From Streptomyces cynarae (GTDB lineage: Bacteria > Actinomycetota > Actinomycetes > Streptomycetales > Streptomycetaceae), in assembly GCF_025642135.1 (NCBI RefSeq), contig NZ_CP106793.1, forward strand, positions 7,098,001 through 7,162,000: DNA of 64,000 bases. The letters are read 5' to 3'. The notes under the pieces are model-generated. The model saw only the letters and a program-made list of their open reading frames with translations. It had not been told where the DNA came from and searched no databases. The translations under genes and the position numbers were made by a program. Positions 45,266 through 52,969 of the stretch are shown in pieces (the stretch's first letter is position 1; each line of letters begins with the position of its first letter).

Positions 45266-46110
45266 ACGGACTGCGGTACGTGTACGCCGTCTGCCGCCCC
45301 TTTCACGCGGCGCTCGAGGACGGCCCGGTGGGCGTCGCGGGCGTGCCGCCCAGGCAGTTGGCGCACGACGGCCTCGTCGCCGTCGTCAGCACGGTCCCGG
45401 AACGGGACTTCGCGGAGGAGCCGCTGCGCGCCCGTCTGGAGGACCTGGACTGGCTGGCCGCCACCGCCCGCGCCCACCAGGGCGTCGTGGACGCGCTCAC
45501 CGCCGTCACCACGCCCCTGCCGCTGCGGCTCGCCACGGTGTTCCGTGACGACAGCGGCGTACGCGCGATGCTCCAGGAGCGGGCGGACGACTTCCACCGC
45601 GCCCTCGACCGTCTGGACGGCCGGGTCGAATGGGGCGTCAAGGTGTACGCACAGACGGAACACACGCAAGGACAGACCCAAACGCAAGGACAGACGCAGG
45701 GACAGACGCCAGGAGCGGAAAGTCCGGGAGGGGCGGAAGGGGCCGGCAATGCCTCCCAGCCGCCGCGGAAACCGGTCTCCGGCCGCGACTACCTGCGCCA
45801 GCGCCGTGTGCGCCGGCAGGCCCACGAGGAAATGCAGGAGAACACCGAACGGTTCGCCCGTCGACTGCACGAGAATCTTTCCGGCTGCGCCGAGGATTTC
45901 CGGCTGCACGCCCCGCAGAATCCTGCACTCTCCGGTTCTTCCGGTCGGAATGTGCTCAACGCGGCTTATCTTGTGCCGCGTTCCGGGTCCGAGGCGTTCG
46001 TGACAAAAGTGGAGCAGGAGAAAAGCGGAATTACCGGGGTGCGGGTCGAACTCACCGGGCCCTGGGCGGCGTACTCGTTCAGCGGCGTCGAAGGGCGGGA
46101 GGGGCCGTGA
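45262..46110 (+). CDS. gvpL: Gas vesicle protein GvpL with a Gln/Thr repeat insert
   Basis: 282 residues from GTG 45262 after AAGGAGG. It is a second GvpL/GvpF-family protein: LRYVYAVCRPFHAALEDG, LVAVVSTVPERDF, LRLATVFRDDSGVRAML, LDGRVEWGVKVYAQ, and the final FVTKVEQEKSG and GPWAAYSFSG. After VEWGVKVYAQTEH there is a low-complexity insert TQGQTQTQGQTQGQTPG, coded by a short tandem repeat (about 45665-45710), followed by a charged helix (YLRQRRVRRQAHEEMQENTE). Codon use near the end is less GC-biased (AATCTTTCC, GGAATTACC). It overlaps gvpS by GTGA. Confidence 0.9.
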   Translation: MNGLRYVYAVCRPFHAALEDGPVGVAGVPPRQLAHDGLVAVVSTVPERDFAEEPLRARLEDLDWLAATARAHQGVVDALTAVTTPLPLRLATVFRDDSGVRAMLQERADDFHRALDRLDGRVEWGVKVYAQTEHTQGQTQTQGQTQGQTPGAESPGGAEGAGNASQPPRKPVSGRDYLRQRRVRRQAHEEMQENTERFARRLHENLSGCAEDFRLHAPQNPALSGSSGRNVLNAAYLVPRSGSEAFVTKVEQEKSGITGVRVELTGPWAAYSFSGVEGREGP

Positions 46111-46301
46111 CCGCCGGCGGACTTCAGCACCGTCAGGTCGCCCTGGTGGACCTGCTCGACCGGCTGCTGGCCGGCGGCGTCGTCATCACCGGCGACCTCA
46201 CCCTGCGCATCGCGGACGTCGACCTCGTCCGCATCGACCTCAACGCGCTGATCAGCTCGGTCGGCGCCCAGGTGCCGGCCCCCTGGCCGGAGGAGCGGTG
46301 A
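46107..46301 (+). CDS. gvpS: Gas vesicle protein GvpS (GvpA family)
   Basis: 64 residues from GTG 46107. A bare GvpA-type core, HRQVALVDLLDRLLAGGVVITGDLTLRIADVDLVRIDLNALISSVGAQ, without a tail. It is the third GvpA-like protein of the cluster and is probably a minor shell component. One base separates it from gvpK. Confidence 0.87.
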   Translation: MTAGGLQHRQVALVDLLDRLLAGGVVITGDLTLRIADVDLVRIDLNALISSVGAQVPAPWPEER

Positions 46302-46302
46302 C

Positions 46303-46587
46303 ATGAGTGACGGACGCAACCGACTCGACCTGGAACCCGACACCGTGGAGCGTGACCTGGTCAAGCTCGTGCTGACCGTCGTGGAGCTGCTGCGCCAGCT
46401 CATGGAGCGGCAGGCACTGCGCAGGTTCGACACCGGCGAACTCACCGAGGACCAGGAGGAGCGCATCGGGCTCACCCTGATGCTGCTGGAGGACCGTATG
46501 GCTCAGCTCCGGGAGCGCTACGGACTGCGGCCCGAGGACCTGAATCTGGACCTCGGGCCGCTTGGATCGTTGCTGCCGCGGGAGTGA
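46303..46587 (+). CDS. gvpK: Gas vesicle protein GvpK
   Basis: 94 residues. LDLEPDTVERDLVKLVLTVVELLRQLMERQALRRFDTGELTEDQEERIGLTLMLLEDRM spans the family core (residues 9-68), and DLNLDLGPLGSLL closes it. GvpK is needed for proper vesicle formation in several systems. It is the last gene of the cluster and is followed by a terminator hairpin. Confidence 0.92.
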   Translation: MSDGRNRLDLEPDTVERDLVKLVLTVVELLRQLMERQALRRFDTGELTEDQEERIGLTLMLLEDRMAQLRERYGLRPEDLNLDLGPLGSLLPRE

Positions 46588-46610
46588 TCGCCGAAGGATC
46601 ACGGGAATCA

Positions 46611-46640
46611 GGTGCCCGGGCGGATCACCGCCCGGGCACC
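46611..46640. terminator. Hairpin terminator at the end of the gas vesicle cluster
   Basis: A perfect 13-bp inverted repeat GGTGCCCGGGCGG/CCGCCCGGGCACC with loop ATCA, 23 nt after gvpK and just before the end of a convergent small gene. Confidence 0.85.
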
Positions 46641-46646
46641 GCCGAT

Positions 46647-46817
46647 TCACCAGCGATACCATCGGCCCCGTCCGCCGGCCGCCGTGGTGCCGCGGGCCAG
46701 GAAGCCCACGAGCCAGACGACCAGCACCGCCAGGGCGATCCACCACAGTGCCTTCACGGCGAATCCGACGCCGAAGAGAATCACGGCCAGAAGAAGAACG
46801 AGCAGGATCGGAACCAT
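46647..46817 (-). CDS. Small hydrophobic membrane protein
   Basis: 56 residues from ATG 46817 with an excellent AGGAGG site. It is almost entirely two membrane helices (VPILLVLLLAVILFGVGFAV and LWWIALAVLVVWLVGFLARG) and ends GRGRWYRW. Such Lmo0937-like hydrophobic peptides are common in Streptomyces and often stress-induced elsewhere; function unknown. It is convergent with gvpK. Confidence 0.78.
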   Translation of the reverse strand: MVPILLVLLLAVILFGVGFAVKALWWIALAVLVVWLVGFLARGTTAAGGRGRWYRW

Positions 46818-46858
46818 AGTCACACCTCCTGCCATCCAAGTTTCCCGAACGGCGGGAA

Positions 46859-47674
46859 TCAGGCCTCTTTTCGGCAGAGAATTTCTCCGTGCAGCACCGA
46901 GAACCATCCGTCCTCGTGCCGGCCCCATTCCCGCCAGGCGGCCGAAACGGCCCTCAGGTCTTCCGCGGTCGCATGGCCACCATCCGTCGCCCGGTCGGCG
47001 TACGCCGAGGCGAGCGTACGGTCCGCCCACAGTCCTCTCCACCAGGCCCGCTCCTCGGTGGTGGCGAAGGTCCAGGTGCCGGAGGTGGCGGTGACATCCC
47101 TGATGCCCGCCCGCAGCGCCCAGGACTTCAGGCGCCGCCCCGCGTCGGGTTCGCCGCCGTTGGCGCGGGCGACCCGCTCGTACAGGTCCAGCCAGTCGTC
47201 CAGGCCCTGGGACGCCGGGTACCAGGTCATCGCCCCGTAGTCGGCGTCGCGCGCGGCGATGAAACCACCCGGCCGGGTGACCCGGTGCATCTCGCGCAGC
47301 GCCTGCACCGGGTCACCGACGTGCTGGAGCACCTGGTGGGCGTGGACCACGCAGAACGTGTCGTCCGGGTAGTCCAGCGCATGTACGTCCGCGACCGCGA
47401 AGTCCACGTTGGTGACCCCCCGGGCGTCGGCCGTCGCCCGGGCCTGGTCCAGGATCTCCGGGGCGCGGTCGACGCCGGTGACATGACCGTCGGGGACCAG
47501 GGCCGCCAGGTCCGCGGTGATGGTGCCCGGGCCGCAGCCGATGTCCAGGATCCTCATGTGCGGCTTCAGCGAGCCGAGGAGGTACGCCGCGGAGTTGGCG
47601 GCGGTCCGCCAGGTGTGCGAGCGCAGCACGGACTCGTGGTGGCCGTGCGTGTAGACGGCCGTCTCCTTCGGCAT
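46859..47674 (-). CDS. Class I SAM-dependent methyltransferase (UbiE-like)
   Basis: 271 residues from ATG 47674; an upstream in-frame extension to 47824 is less likely because it is Arg/Pro-rich and not domain sequence. Motif I is ILDIGCGPGTITADLA, then VTGVDRAPEILDQAR, and FCVVHAHQVLQHVGDPVQALREMHRVTRPGG (post-I and motif III regions). It methylates an unknown small molecule. The gene is 41 nt upstream of the hydrophobic protein on the same strand, so they may be co-transcribed. Confidence 0.9.
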   Translation of the reverse strand: MPKETAVYTHGHHESVLRSHTWRTAANSAAYLLGSLKPHMRILDIGCGPGTITADLAALVPDGHVTGVDRAPEILDQARATADARGVTNVDFAVADVHALDYPDDTFCVVHAHQVLQHVGDPVQALREMHRVTRPGGFIAARDADYGAMTWYPASQGLDDWLDLYERVARANGGEPDAGRRLKSWALRAGIRDVTATSGTWTFATTEERAWWRGLWADRTLASAYADRATDGGHATAEDLRAVSAAWREWGRHEDGWFSVLHGEILCRKEA

Positions 47675-47838
47675 GACGATCCTCTTCCCCTCGTACGGAC
47701 CCGGGCGTCGCCGCGGGCGGTACGTGTCACGGTAAGCCATCGAACCGAATGATGAGACGGCCGTCTTACTATATGGACGAGCGGCTGTGGCAGGGGGAGG
47801 GCAGGCGCCGGGAGCCCTCAACACCGGCGACGCAGGGG

Positions 47839-49358
47839 TCAGTCGGCGGGCAGCGGCCGGTAGACGGTCAGCGCCTCGGGCAGCGCCTCGAGGGTCACCT
47901 CGCCCTGGACGGCGGTGACCTCGCCGTCATAGGCGAGGAGGGTGCCGGGGGCGACTCCGTCCAGGTGCAGTCGCCGGACCCGTAGGGCAGCGTGGAACGG
48001 CGAGCGCGACAGCGGGCCCGCGAACGCGGCCGCCAGCAGACGGGCGGCGGGACGGCGCCCGCCGTGCACCACCCGTACGTCGAGCAGCCCGTCGGCCAGG
48101 TCGTGGCGGCGGCCGGGCACCAGGCCCATGCGGTGGTAGGTGCCGTTGCCCGCGAACAGCAGCCACAGCGGGTGGGTTCGGTCGCCGACACGTACGGCCA
48201 GGGGGTGGCGGTCGGCCCGCAGGACCCGCCAGGCGGCGAGCACACCGGCCGGCCAGCCTCCGATCCGGGGGGACCAGCGTTCCCGCTCGCGCACCAGCTC
48301 CGGGTACACGCCGAGGCTGCAGGTGTTGAGGAAGCAGCCCTGGGTCTCACCCGAGGTGAACCGGCCCACGTCGACCCGGACGGCGTCGCCCCGCGTGAGG
48401 GCGCCCACCAGGTCACGGGGGTCCTCCACGCCGAGGTCCAGCGCGAAGTGGTTGAGGGTGCCGCCGGGGAGCACGGCGAGCGGGAGGCCGTGGCGCAGGG
48501 CCACGCCGGCCGCCGTGTTCACCGTGCCGTCGCCGCCGCACACGCCGAGGACACGGGCGCGGGCGGCCGCCTTCTCCAACTCGGTGCGGACCTCGGGCGG
48601 TTCGCACTCCACGGTCTCCGCGCCGGGGAGCGCGTCCGTGAGCGCCTGTACCCGGTCCCAGGTCGCCGCGCCCTTGTTCACGACGACCACGAGCCCCGTG
48701 CCGTCGCCGAGCGCGGGCGCGAGGGGTTCTGGCGAGGCGGCGGCCTCGGGGAGCGCCGGCGGTCGGGCGGCGGCAGCAGATCGCGGGTCGGGACGAGGCC
48801 CCGTACGGCGTAGGCGGCGCCCACACCCAGGGCCGCGCCCGCGAGGACATCGCTCGGGAAGTGGACGCCGGTGTAGACACGGGAGACGGCGACGGCGGTG
48901 GCGAGCGGCGCGACGGCGGCACCCCAGCCACGCGATTCCAGGGCGACACCGGTGGCGAAGGCGGCGGCCGAGGCGGAGTGACCGGACGGGAAGGAGGTCG
49001 TGATCGGCTGCCGCTTGAGGCGGCGCACGGCCGGGACCGGATCGAGGACGGGACGGGGGCGGCGGACCGACCGCTTGCCGAGGGTGTTGATGGTGGCGGA
49101 GGCGAGCGTGAGGGAGGCGACACCGCGGGCGGCCGCGCGGCGGGCCCGGGGGCTGCGGGTGGCGGCGAGGGCGGCGGCGGTGGCGAACCACAGCACACCG
49201 TGGTTGGCGGCCCGGCTCAGGCGGGGGAGCAGGCGGTCGGCGCCGGGCCAGTGGCGGGCGGCGACGGACTCGAACAGCCGGCAGTCGAGGCCGAGGAGGT
49301 GGTCGCGGAGGGGGTGGGGGCCGGGTGGCTGGGTGGTGAGGTCGACATCAGCGCTCAT
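47839..49358 (-). pseudogene. Bifunctional PAP2 phosphatase/diacylglycerol kinase-family fusion, frameshifted in the linker
   Basis: The first frame starts at ATG 49358 and encodes a PAP2 phosphatase: KRSVRRPRP (first phosphatase motif), PSGHSASAAAFATG (second) and SRVYTGVHFPSDVLAG (third). Around 48755-48765 the frame turns to Arg/Pro noise; the expected continuation PALPEAAASPEPLAPALGDG is in another frame and leads into a lipid kinase domain with VCGGDGTVNTAAG and VLPGGTLNHFALDLG, ending at 47839. Such PAP2-DAGK fusions of about 500 residues are common in Streptomyces and would act in membrane phospholipid turnover. The break is either a base error in GGCGCCGGCGG or a true mutation. Confidence 0.82.
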
Positions 49359-49737
49359 GGCCCTGCGAGTACCCCGACGAACGCTTTTCGCCCCCGCCGC
49401 CCTCACCCGTCCCACCCCCAGGGGGTCCGCCCCTTCCACCCCGGCTGGGGCTCCGCCCCTGGACCCGGCTGGGGCTCCGCCCCTGGACCCGGCTGGGGCT
49501 CCGCCCCAGACCCCGTTCGGGGGCGGCCCCCGGGCCCCCGCTCCTCAAACGCCGGAGGGGCTGACAATTCAGCCCGTCTGGGGTCCCCCCTGCTCGAAGA
49601 GCTCGGGGAGTTCGAGGACGAGGCCGTCAAGGCCGACAGGGGGTCTGGGGGCGCAGCCCCCAGGGGACGGGACGGGTAGGGGCGGTGGGGGCGAAAACCC
49701 TTTGCTCGGCCTCGGCGCGGCGCTCACAATGCGCCCC
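49359..49737. other. Repeat-rich non-coding spacer
   Basis: Nearly 380 nt between divergent genes without a supported gene. It holds the 24-nt tandem repeat (49441-49511), further G/C palindromes (GGGGGCGGCCCCCGGGCCCCC near 49518, CTGGGGGCGCAGCCCCCAG near 49647) and the segment CTCAAACGCCGGAGGGGCTG, which recurs in many Streptomyces intergenic regions. Confidence 0.6.
49441..49511. repeat. 24-nt tandem repeat, three copies
   Basis: Copies at 49441-49464 and 49465-49488 are identical, and the third (49489-49511) is nearly so. The unit contains the palindrome GGGGCTCCGCCCC, so each copy can form a small hairpin. Confidence 0.8.
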
Positions 49738-51357
49738 ATGGGACACCTTGAAGCCGCGCACCTCGAGTACCACCTCCCCGACGGGAGGACCCTGCTCGGC
49801 GATGTGTCCTTCCGCGTCGGCGACGGCACCGTCGTCGCCCTCGTCGGCCCCAACGGCGCAGGCAAGACCACCCTGTTGCGCCTGCTCTCCGGCGAGCTGA
49901 AACCCCACGCCGGCACGGTCACCGTCACCGGCGGCCTCGGCGTCATGCGACAGTTCGTCGGTTCCGTCCGCGACGACACGACCGTACGCGACCTCCTCGT
50001 CTCGGTCGCCCCGCCCCGCATCCGCGAAGCGGCCCGCGCCGTCGACGCCGCCGAGCACGCCATCATGACCGTCGACGACGAGGCAGCCCAGCTCCGCTAC
50101 GCGCAGGCGCTCGCAGACTGGGGTGAGGCCGGCGGCTACGACGCCGAGACCCTGTGGGACATCTGCGCCACCGCCGCACTCGGCGTCCCCTACGACAGGG
50201 CCCAGTGGCGCCAGGTCCGCACCCTCTCCGGCGGCGAGCAGAAACGGCTCGTCCTTGAGGCCCTGCTGCGCGGCGGCGACGAGGTCCTGCTCCTCGACGA
50301 GCCCGACAACTACCTCGACGTACCAGGCAAGCGGTGGCTCGAGGAACGGCTGGCCGAGACCCGCAAGACGGTCCTGTTCGTCTCCCACGACCGGGAACTC
50401 CTCGCTCGCGCCGCCGAGAAGATCGTCACCGTGGAGCCCGGGCCGGCCGGCGCCGACGCCTGGGTGCACGGCGGCAGCTTCGCCACGTACCACGAGGCCC
50501 GCCGCGAGCGGTTCGCCCGCTTCGAGGAGTTGCGCCGCCGCTGGGACGAGAAGCACGCCCAGTTGAAGAAGCTGGTGCTGAACCTCCGCCAGGCGGCCAC
50601 CGTCAGCCATGAGCTGGCGTCCCGTTACCAGGCCGCCCAGACCCGGCTGAGGAAGTTCGAGGAGGCCGGCCCGCCGCCGGAGCCGCCGCGCGAGCAGAAC
50701 ATCACCATGCGGCTCAAGGGCGGCCGTACCGGCGTACGGGCCGTGACCTGTCAGGGGCTCGAACTGACCGGGCTGATGAAACCGTTCGACCTCGAGGTCT
50801 TCTACGGCGAACGGGTCGCCGTCCTCGGCTCCAACGGCTCCGGCAAGTCGCACTTCCTGCGTCTCCTCGCCGGTGACGACGTCGCCCACACCGGGCAGTG
50901 GAAGCTCGGCGCGAGGGTCGTACCGGGCCACTTCGCCCAGACCCACGCCCATCCGGAGCTCCAGGGCCGCACGCTCCTCGACATCCTCTGGAAGGAGCAC
51001 GCCCAGGACCGCGGCGCCGCCATGTCCCGGCTGCGGCGCTACGAGCTGACGGGCCAGGCCGAGCAGGACTTCGACCGGCTCTCCGGCGGCCAGCAGGCCC
51101 GGTTCCAGATCCTGCTGCTGGAACTCGAGGGGGCGACCGCGCTGCTGCTCGACGAGCCGACCGACAACCTCGACCTGGAGTCCGCCGAGGCGCTCCAGGA
51201 GGGGCTCGACAGCTTCGAGGGCACGGTCCTCGCCGTCACTCACGACCGCTGGTTCGCCCGCTCCTTCGACCGCTACTTGGTTTTCGGCGCGGACGGCCGG
51301 GTCCGGGAGACCTCGGAGCCGGTGTGGGACGAGCGCAGAGTGGAGCGCGCACGCTAG
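49738..51357 (+). CDS. ABC-F family ATPase (translation or antibiotic-resistance type)
   Basis: 539 residues from ATG 49738 (ATG 49729 is an alternative; neither has a clear ribosome site). Two ABC domains without membrane segments: Walker A GPNGAGKTT and GSNGSGKSH, signatures LSGGEQKR and LSGGQQAR, Walker B VLLLDEPDNYLD and LLLDEPTDNLD. The linker between them is helical and charged (RWDEKHAQLKKLVLNLRQAA). ABC-F proteins bind the ribosome E site and act as translation factors or protect against ribosome antibiotics. The second Walker A has Ser-His instead of Ser-Thr. No antibiotic cluster is nearby, so a housekeeping role is likely. Confidence 0.92.
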   Translation: MGHLEAAHLEYHLPDGRTLLGDVSFRVGDGTVVALVGPNGAGKTTLLRLLSGELKPHAGTVTVTGGLGVMRQFVGSVRDDTTVRDLLVSVAPPRIREAARAVDAAEHAIMTVDDEAAQLRYAQALADWGEAGGYDAETLWDICATAALGVPYDRAQWRQVRTLSGGEQKRLVLEALLRGGDEVLLLDEPDNYLDVPGKRWLEERLAETRKTVLFVSHDRELLARAAEKIVTVEPGPAGADAWVHGGSFATYHEARRERFARFEELRRRWDEKHAQLKKLVLNLRQAATVSHELASRYQAAQTRLRKFEEAGPPPEPPREQNITMRLKGGRTGVRAVTCQGLELTGLMKPFDLEVFYGERVAVLGSNGSGKSHFLRLLAGDDVAHTGQWKLGARVVPGHFAQTHAHPELQGRTLLDILWKEHAQDRGAAMSRLRRYELTGQAEQDFDRLSGGQQARFQILLLELEGATALLLDEPTDNLDLESAEALQEGLDSFEGTVLAVTHDRWFARSFDRYLVFGADGRVRETSEPVWDERRVERAR

Positions 51358-51360
51358 GCG

Positions 51361-51382
51361 CAGGCCCGGCGCACGGGGCCTG
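51361..51382. terminator. Weak hairpin between convergent genes
   Basis: CAGGCCC/GGGCCTG, 7-bp stem with an 8-nt loop, between the ABC-F stop and the end of the eRF1-like gene. Confidence 0.4.
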
Positions 51383-51397
51383 AGCCAGGCGCGTCGG

Positions 51398-52504
51398 CTA
51401 CGCCCAGCGCAGCAGCGCGCCCACTCCGCCCACCGGGCCCTCCTGGCTCCTGGCGGCCGTCACCGAGACGGCCGCCGCGCCCGTCTCCACCGCGGAACGC
51501 AGCAGCGCGTCGTCGGCGCGGGCCGACCAGGCGTGCCGCTCGCCCACCGCCTTGAGGTCCGTGCGGCGCACCGCGACCTGGTCGGGGTCCTCGCCGATCC
51601 ACACCTCCCGGCGGGTGTCCGGGCCGTCCGGATTGATCAGGAGTTCGTCGATACGGTGTTCGCGTGCCGCTTCGATCACCGCCGGCACGCCCTCGACCGC
51701 GCCCGCACGACCGTCCTCGTCCGGCGCCCGGGCGGCCAGGAAGCGCTCCAGCTCCTGCTCGGCGCGGCGCTGCACATGCTCGGTGCGGATCCGCTCCACC
51801 TCCTCGTCCAGCAGCCGGCTGCCCGCGCCGTGCATCGTCTCGGCCACCTGGTCCTGGAGCCGGCGCGGCAGCCGCTCGTGCACCGAGCGCCGTTCGCGCT
51901 CCTCGCCGACCAGGACCACCAGGTCGGCGCCGGTCTCCTCCTGGCACACGGCGAGCGCGTCCGCGATCTCCGCCGCGTTGTGCTCCCAGGTGTTCTCCAC
52001 GCGCAGCTGGAAGTGGCGCACCGACCAGTCGGCGCTGCTCGTACGGTGCAGCGGATGCTGCTTCCCGGTCACCGACCCGGCCTCCCGGCTGCCCAGGGCC
52101 CCCCGCAGCTCGAACTCGGCGCCCTTGCGGTCGATGTACGCCACCACGCACACCGGTTCCTCGTTCGCGAGGTCCAGCAGCGGCGCCGTGTGCGGCAGCG
52201 TGGCCCACAGCGCGGAGGACCCCTGCGGCGGCGCGGCGAGCGGCGGATCGAGGACCACCTCGCCCGCCCGGGCGAACAGGGCCCTGCCGTTCGGCTCGGG
52301 TGAGTGGGCCAGGTCCTCGACCGCGGACTGCACGGCCCGGCACGTCGGCTCGTCCGCGCCCTGCTCGACGAGCTCCCGGTACAGGGACTGAGCGGTCAGG
52401 GAGCGTTCGTGAGGCGTGGACTCCGTGTGCCGGGAGGTGTCGACGTATACGGAGGCCCAGGGGCCGGGATGTTCGTACAGTGGATGGAGAAAGGCGAGAT
52501 CCAT
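51398..52504 (-). CDS. eRF1-like/Vms1-type (baeRF, Rv2629-like) protein
   Basis: 368 residues from ATG 52504 with GGGAGGGAG upstream. MDLAFLHPLYEHPGPWASVYVDTSRHTES at the start, VVAYIDRKGAEFELRG, VENTWEHNAAEIADAL, LVVLVGEERERRSVHERLP and the C-terminal LLINPDGPDTRREVWIGEDP match the bacterial family related to archaeal/eukaryotic release factor 1 and to Vms1/ANKZF1 (Mycobacterium tuberculosis Rv2629). Vms1 relatives release peptides from stalled ribosomes; in mycobacteria the gene is a dormancy/hypoxia marker. No GGQ motif is seen. It has a good SigB-type promoter match. Confidence 0.82.
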   Translation of the reverse strand: MDLAFLHPLYEHPGPWASVYVDTSRHTESTPHERSLTAQSLYRELVEQGADEPTCRAVQSAVEDLAHSPEPNGRALFARAGEVVLDPPLAAPPQGSSALWATLPHTAPLLDLANEEPVCVVAYIDRKGAEFELRGALGSREAGSVTGKQHPLHRTSSADWSVRHFQLRVENTWEHNAAEIADALAVCQEETGADLVVLVGEERERRSVHERLPRRLQDQVAETMHGAGSRLLDEEVERIRTEHVQRRAEQELERFLAARAPDEDGRAGAVEGVPAVIEAAREHRIDELLINPDGPDTRREVWIGEDPDQVAVRRTDLKAVGERHAWSARADDALLRSAVETGAAAVSVTAARSQEGPVGGVGALLRWA

Positions 52505-52548
52505 GGCTCCCTCCCGGATGCCGCTCGGGGTATTGCTTTTCCGGGCGG

Positions 52549-52573
52549 GTACCCGGACCGCACCGACGAACAC
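52549..52573 (-). promoter_or_regulatory. Candidate SigB-type promoter GTGT-N15-GGGTAC for the eRF1-like gene
   Basis: On the minus strand, GTGT (52570-52573) and an exact GGGTAC (52549-52554) are 15 nt apart, 44 nt before the start codon. GGGTACCC is palindromic, so the plus strand also reads GGGTAC (52547-52552) with GGGT 15 nt before it, towards the DUF6158 gene. Confidence 0.55.
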
Positions 52574-52592
52574 GACGAGCGGGGTACCACCA

Positions 52593-52850
52593 ATGACCGG
52601 AGTCGACCCGGGCCGGCTGACCGACCAGCAGCTCATGAAGGAGCTGGAGACGATCCACCGCACGCGCCACGACACGCTGCTCTACGGCTCGAACGACGCG
52701 CTGCGCGCGCACAACGACCGGATGGCGCAACTGGAGGGCGAATATCTCCGCCGCCATCCGCGCCGCCCGACCGCGGCCGGCCGCACCCGTGACGGCGCCC
52801 GGGAGCGCGGCACCTGTGAAGAACCGCAGGAAGCCGAACCGACCCGCTGA
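52593..52850 (+). CDS. DUF6158-family small protein
   Basis: 85 residues from ATG 52593. PGRLTDQQLMKELETIHRTRHDTLLYGSNDALRAHNDRMAQLEGEYLRRHP (residues 6-56) is an amphipathic, mostly helical unit found in many actinobacteria; the C-terminus is charged and disordered. Function unknown. It is divergent from the eRF1-like gene, with the GGGTACCC element between them, and ends at a strong hairpin. Confidence 0.8.
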   Translation: MTGVDPGRLTDQQLMKELETIHRTRHDTLLYGSNDALRAHNDRMAQLEGEYLRRHPRRPTAAGRTRDGARERGTCEEPQEAEPTR

Positions 52851-52861
52851 CCGCCTGCGCG

Positions 52862-52905
52862 AGGACCCGCCCCGCGGCCCCCATCGGGGCTGCGGGGCGG
52901 GTCCT
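52862..52905 (+). terminator. Hairpin terminator with T-run after the DUF6158 gene
   Basis: Outer arms AGGACCCGCCCCGC and GCGGGGCGGGTCCT pair over 14 bp, and an inner GGCCCC/GGGGCT extension reaches a CCAT loop. TTT follows. Confidence 0.85.
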
Positions 52906-52969
52906 TTCCGGTGTTCCGCCGGTTGGGCGATGGTTATGGACTGTTCCAGCGGTTCAGGTGTTCAAGCGT

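Noticed and set aside
49441..49511. Regular 24-nt repeats that could suggest a CRISPR array
   Set aside because: The units are directly adjacent with no unique spacers and contain palindromes; no cas genes are present.
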